A stretch of 5,109 nucleotides of DNA from Mageeibacillus sp. UBA5770 (GTDB lineage Bacteria; Bacillota_A; Clostridia; Saccharofermentanales; Saccharofermentanaceae), in the NCBI GenBank assembly GCA_002418705.1, contig DIEQ01000126.1, positions 1 to 5,109 of the forward strand, written 5' to 3'. Made by a program: the position numbers and the translations under genes. The notes beneath the pieces were generated by a model that was given only the letters and a program-made list of their open reading frames with translations, was not told the DNA's origin and made no database searches. This document shows positions 4,471-5,109 of this stretch, piece after piece. How positions within the stretch are numbered: the stretch's first letter is position 1; each line of letters begins with the position of its first letter.

Positions 4471-5109
4471 TACGCCCCTGTTCTTTCGACTTAAACCAGA
4501 TAATGCCGGTCAATTCGTCTTTAATGATGGTGACCGGCATTATCCCCATTACTGAGTTTGTCACGAAAACCTCATCTGCGGCGCTCAGGTATTCAAGGGT
4601 TAATTCCCCTTCGACTACAGTAACTCCCAGTGCTTTTGCCCGCACAACAACAAATTCACGGATGATGCCCGGAAGGATTCCGCAGGCAAGGTGAGGCGTA
4701 TACAGCGTGTTGCCTTTTGTAAAGAATATATTGCATTTTGCGGTCTCGGCCACTTGCTTTTTGCTGTTCAGGAACAAGACGTCGTCATACCCTTTGGCAG
4801 CTGCGTCCCGCAGGGCAAGGAAATTCTCTGCATAATTACCCGTTTTATGTCCTGTCAGGGGCGATGTCTCATTTCGGATCATTTTCGAGACATTTACCAT
4901 ATATCCAGTTGCCTTTTGTCCGGGATCAGCGTAATCGCGGACCGAGAAATGGAGCGAAGGCGGTATGTCTGCGCCATTGCCGAAGCTTATGGTTGCGCGC
5001 AGGATTTTCCCGCTTAGTCCCTGACTGTGAATATATTCCAGAACCGATGTCTTCCACTCCTTTTTGTCGAACGGCAGTATATATCCCAGAGCTCCGGCCG
5101 ATCGAAAAA
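4433..5109 (-). CDS. Class IV PLP-dependent aminotransferase/lyase, PabC-like (5'-partial)
   Basis: The frame is open to the window edge and gives 224 residues; family members are about 270-290, so some 50-65 N-terminal residues lie outside. Fold type IV PLP enzymes include 4-amino-4-deoxychorismate lyase (PabC, p-aminobenzoate for folate), branched-chain aminotransferase and D-amino-acid aminotransferase. Numbered from the edge: 'GKILRATISFGNG' (33-45), 'SPLTGHKTGNY' (82-92) with PLP lysine K88, 'GYDDVLFLN' (106-114), 'ETAKCNIFF' (121-129) with conserved E121 and N126, 'TPHLACGILPGI' (137-148), and 'ADEVFVTNSVMGIMPV' near the C-terminus. Met 70 (codon ending at 4898) is internal, lying between the family's N-terminal domain and the lysine motif, so it is not the start. 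The short length and overall pattern favour PabC, but substrate cannot be settled here. No clear terminator follows the TAG stop, so some read-through into psuG is possible. Confidence 0.85.
   Translation of the reverse strand, partial: FRSAGALGYILPFDKKEWKTSVLEYIHSQGLSGKILRATISFGNGADIPPSLHFSVRDYADPGQKATGYMVNVSKMIRNETSPLTGHKTGNYAENFLALRDAAAKGYDDVLFLNSKKQVAETAKCNIFFTKGNTLYTPHLACGILPGIIREFVVVRAKALGVTVVEGELTLEYLSAADEVFVTNSVMGIMPVTIIKDELTGIIWFKSKEQGRITGLLRKEYNQV

Noticed and set aside
1..5109. tRNA, rRNA or transposase genes
   Set aside because: No cloverleaf, rRNA core sequence or transposase motif was seen on either strand by eye.

Overview
The window looks like chromosome from a strictly anaerobic, fermentative bacterium, probably of the Bacillota. 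The evidence is an [FeFe]-hydrogenase maturase, AGGAGA-type ribosome binding sites and intrinsic terminators. A Negativicutes-like host (Dialister/Megasphaera type) fits my impression but is only a guess; nothing here fixes the taxon.

Layout. (1) 1-1065, plus: the 3' part of hydF, the GTPase/[4Fe-4S] scaffold of [FeFe]-hydrogenase H-cluster assembly. (2) 1066-1417: about 350 bases without a protein gene. It holds a structured repeat copy (A) starting at the hydF stop, a probable hydF terminator, and a strong promoter followed about 90 bases later by a near-perfect terminator, which looks like a small RNA or leader RNA. (3) 1418-1973, plus: a short reading frame resembling the N-terminal end of a HEAT-type protein cut off after 'NDCIK', overlapping a complete DUF4440/NTF2-like gene. 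(4) 1973-2195: a convergent intergenic region built almost wholly of inverted repeats: copy B, three small hairpins and copy C in the opposite orientation. (5) 2194-4123, minus: the pseudouridine salvage pair psuG-psuK, with a good promoter at 4175-4203. PsuK makes pseudouridine 5'-phosphate and PsuG splits it into uracil and ribose 5-phosphate. (6) 4201-4470, plus: the C-terminal half of a GyrI/AraC-type effector-binding domain, apparently a remnant. (7) 4433-5109, minus: a class IV PLP enzyme (PabC/BCAT-like), cut by the window edge.

The most unusual feature is a roughly 80-base element present three times (A 1061-1144, B 1973-2056, C 2118-2195 on minus). Each copy begins at the stop codon of a different gene and reads in that gene's direction. 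Each has a shared core of about 40 bases with a fixed layout: TCC-TC-[hairpin]-TGY-GGA. Each core is enclosed by long complementary arms whose sequence is unrelated between copies. Pairing is kept while sequence changes, which suggests a structured 3'-end RNA or a tiny element that sits in terminator loops. I do not recognise it as a named family.
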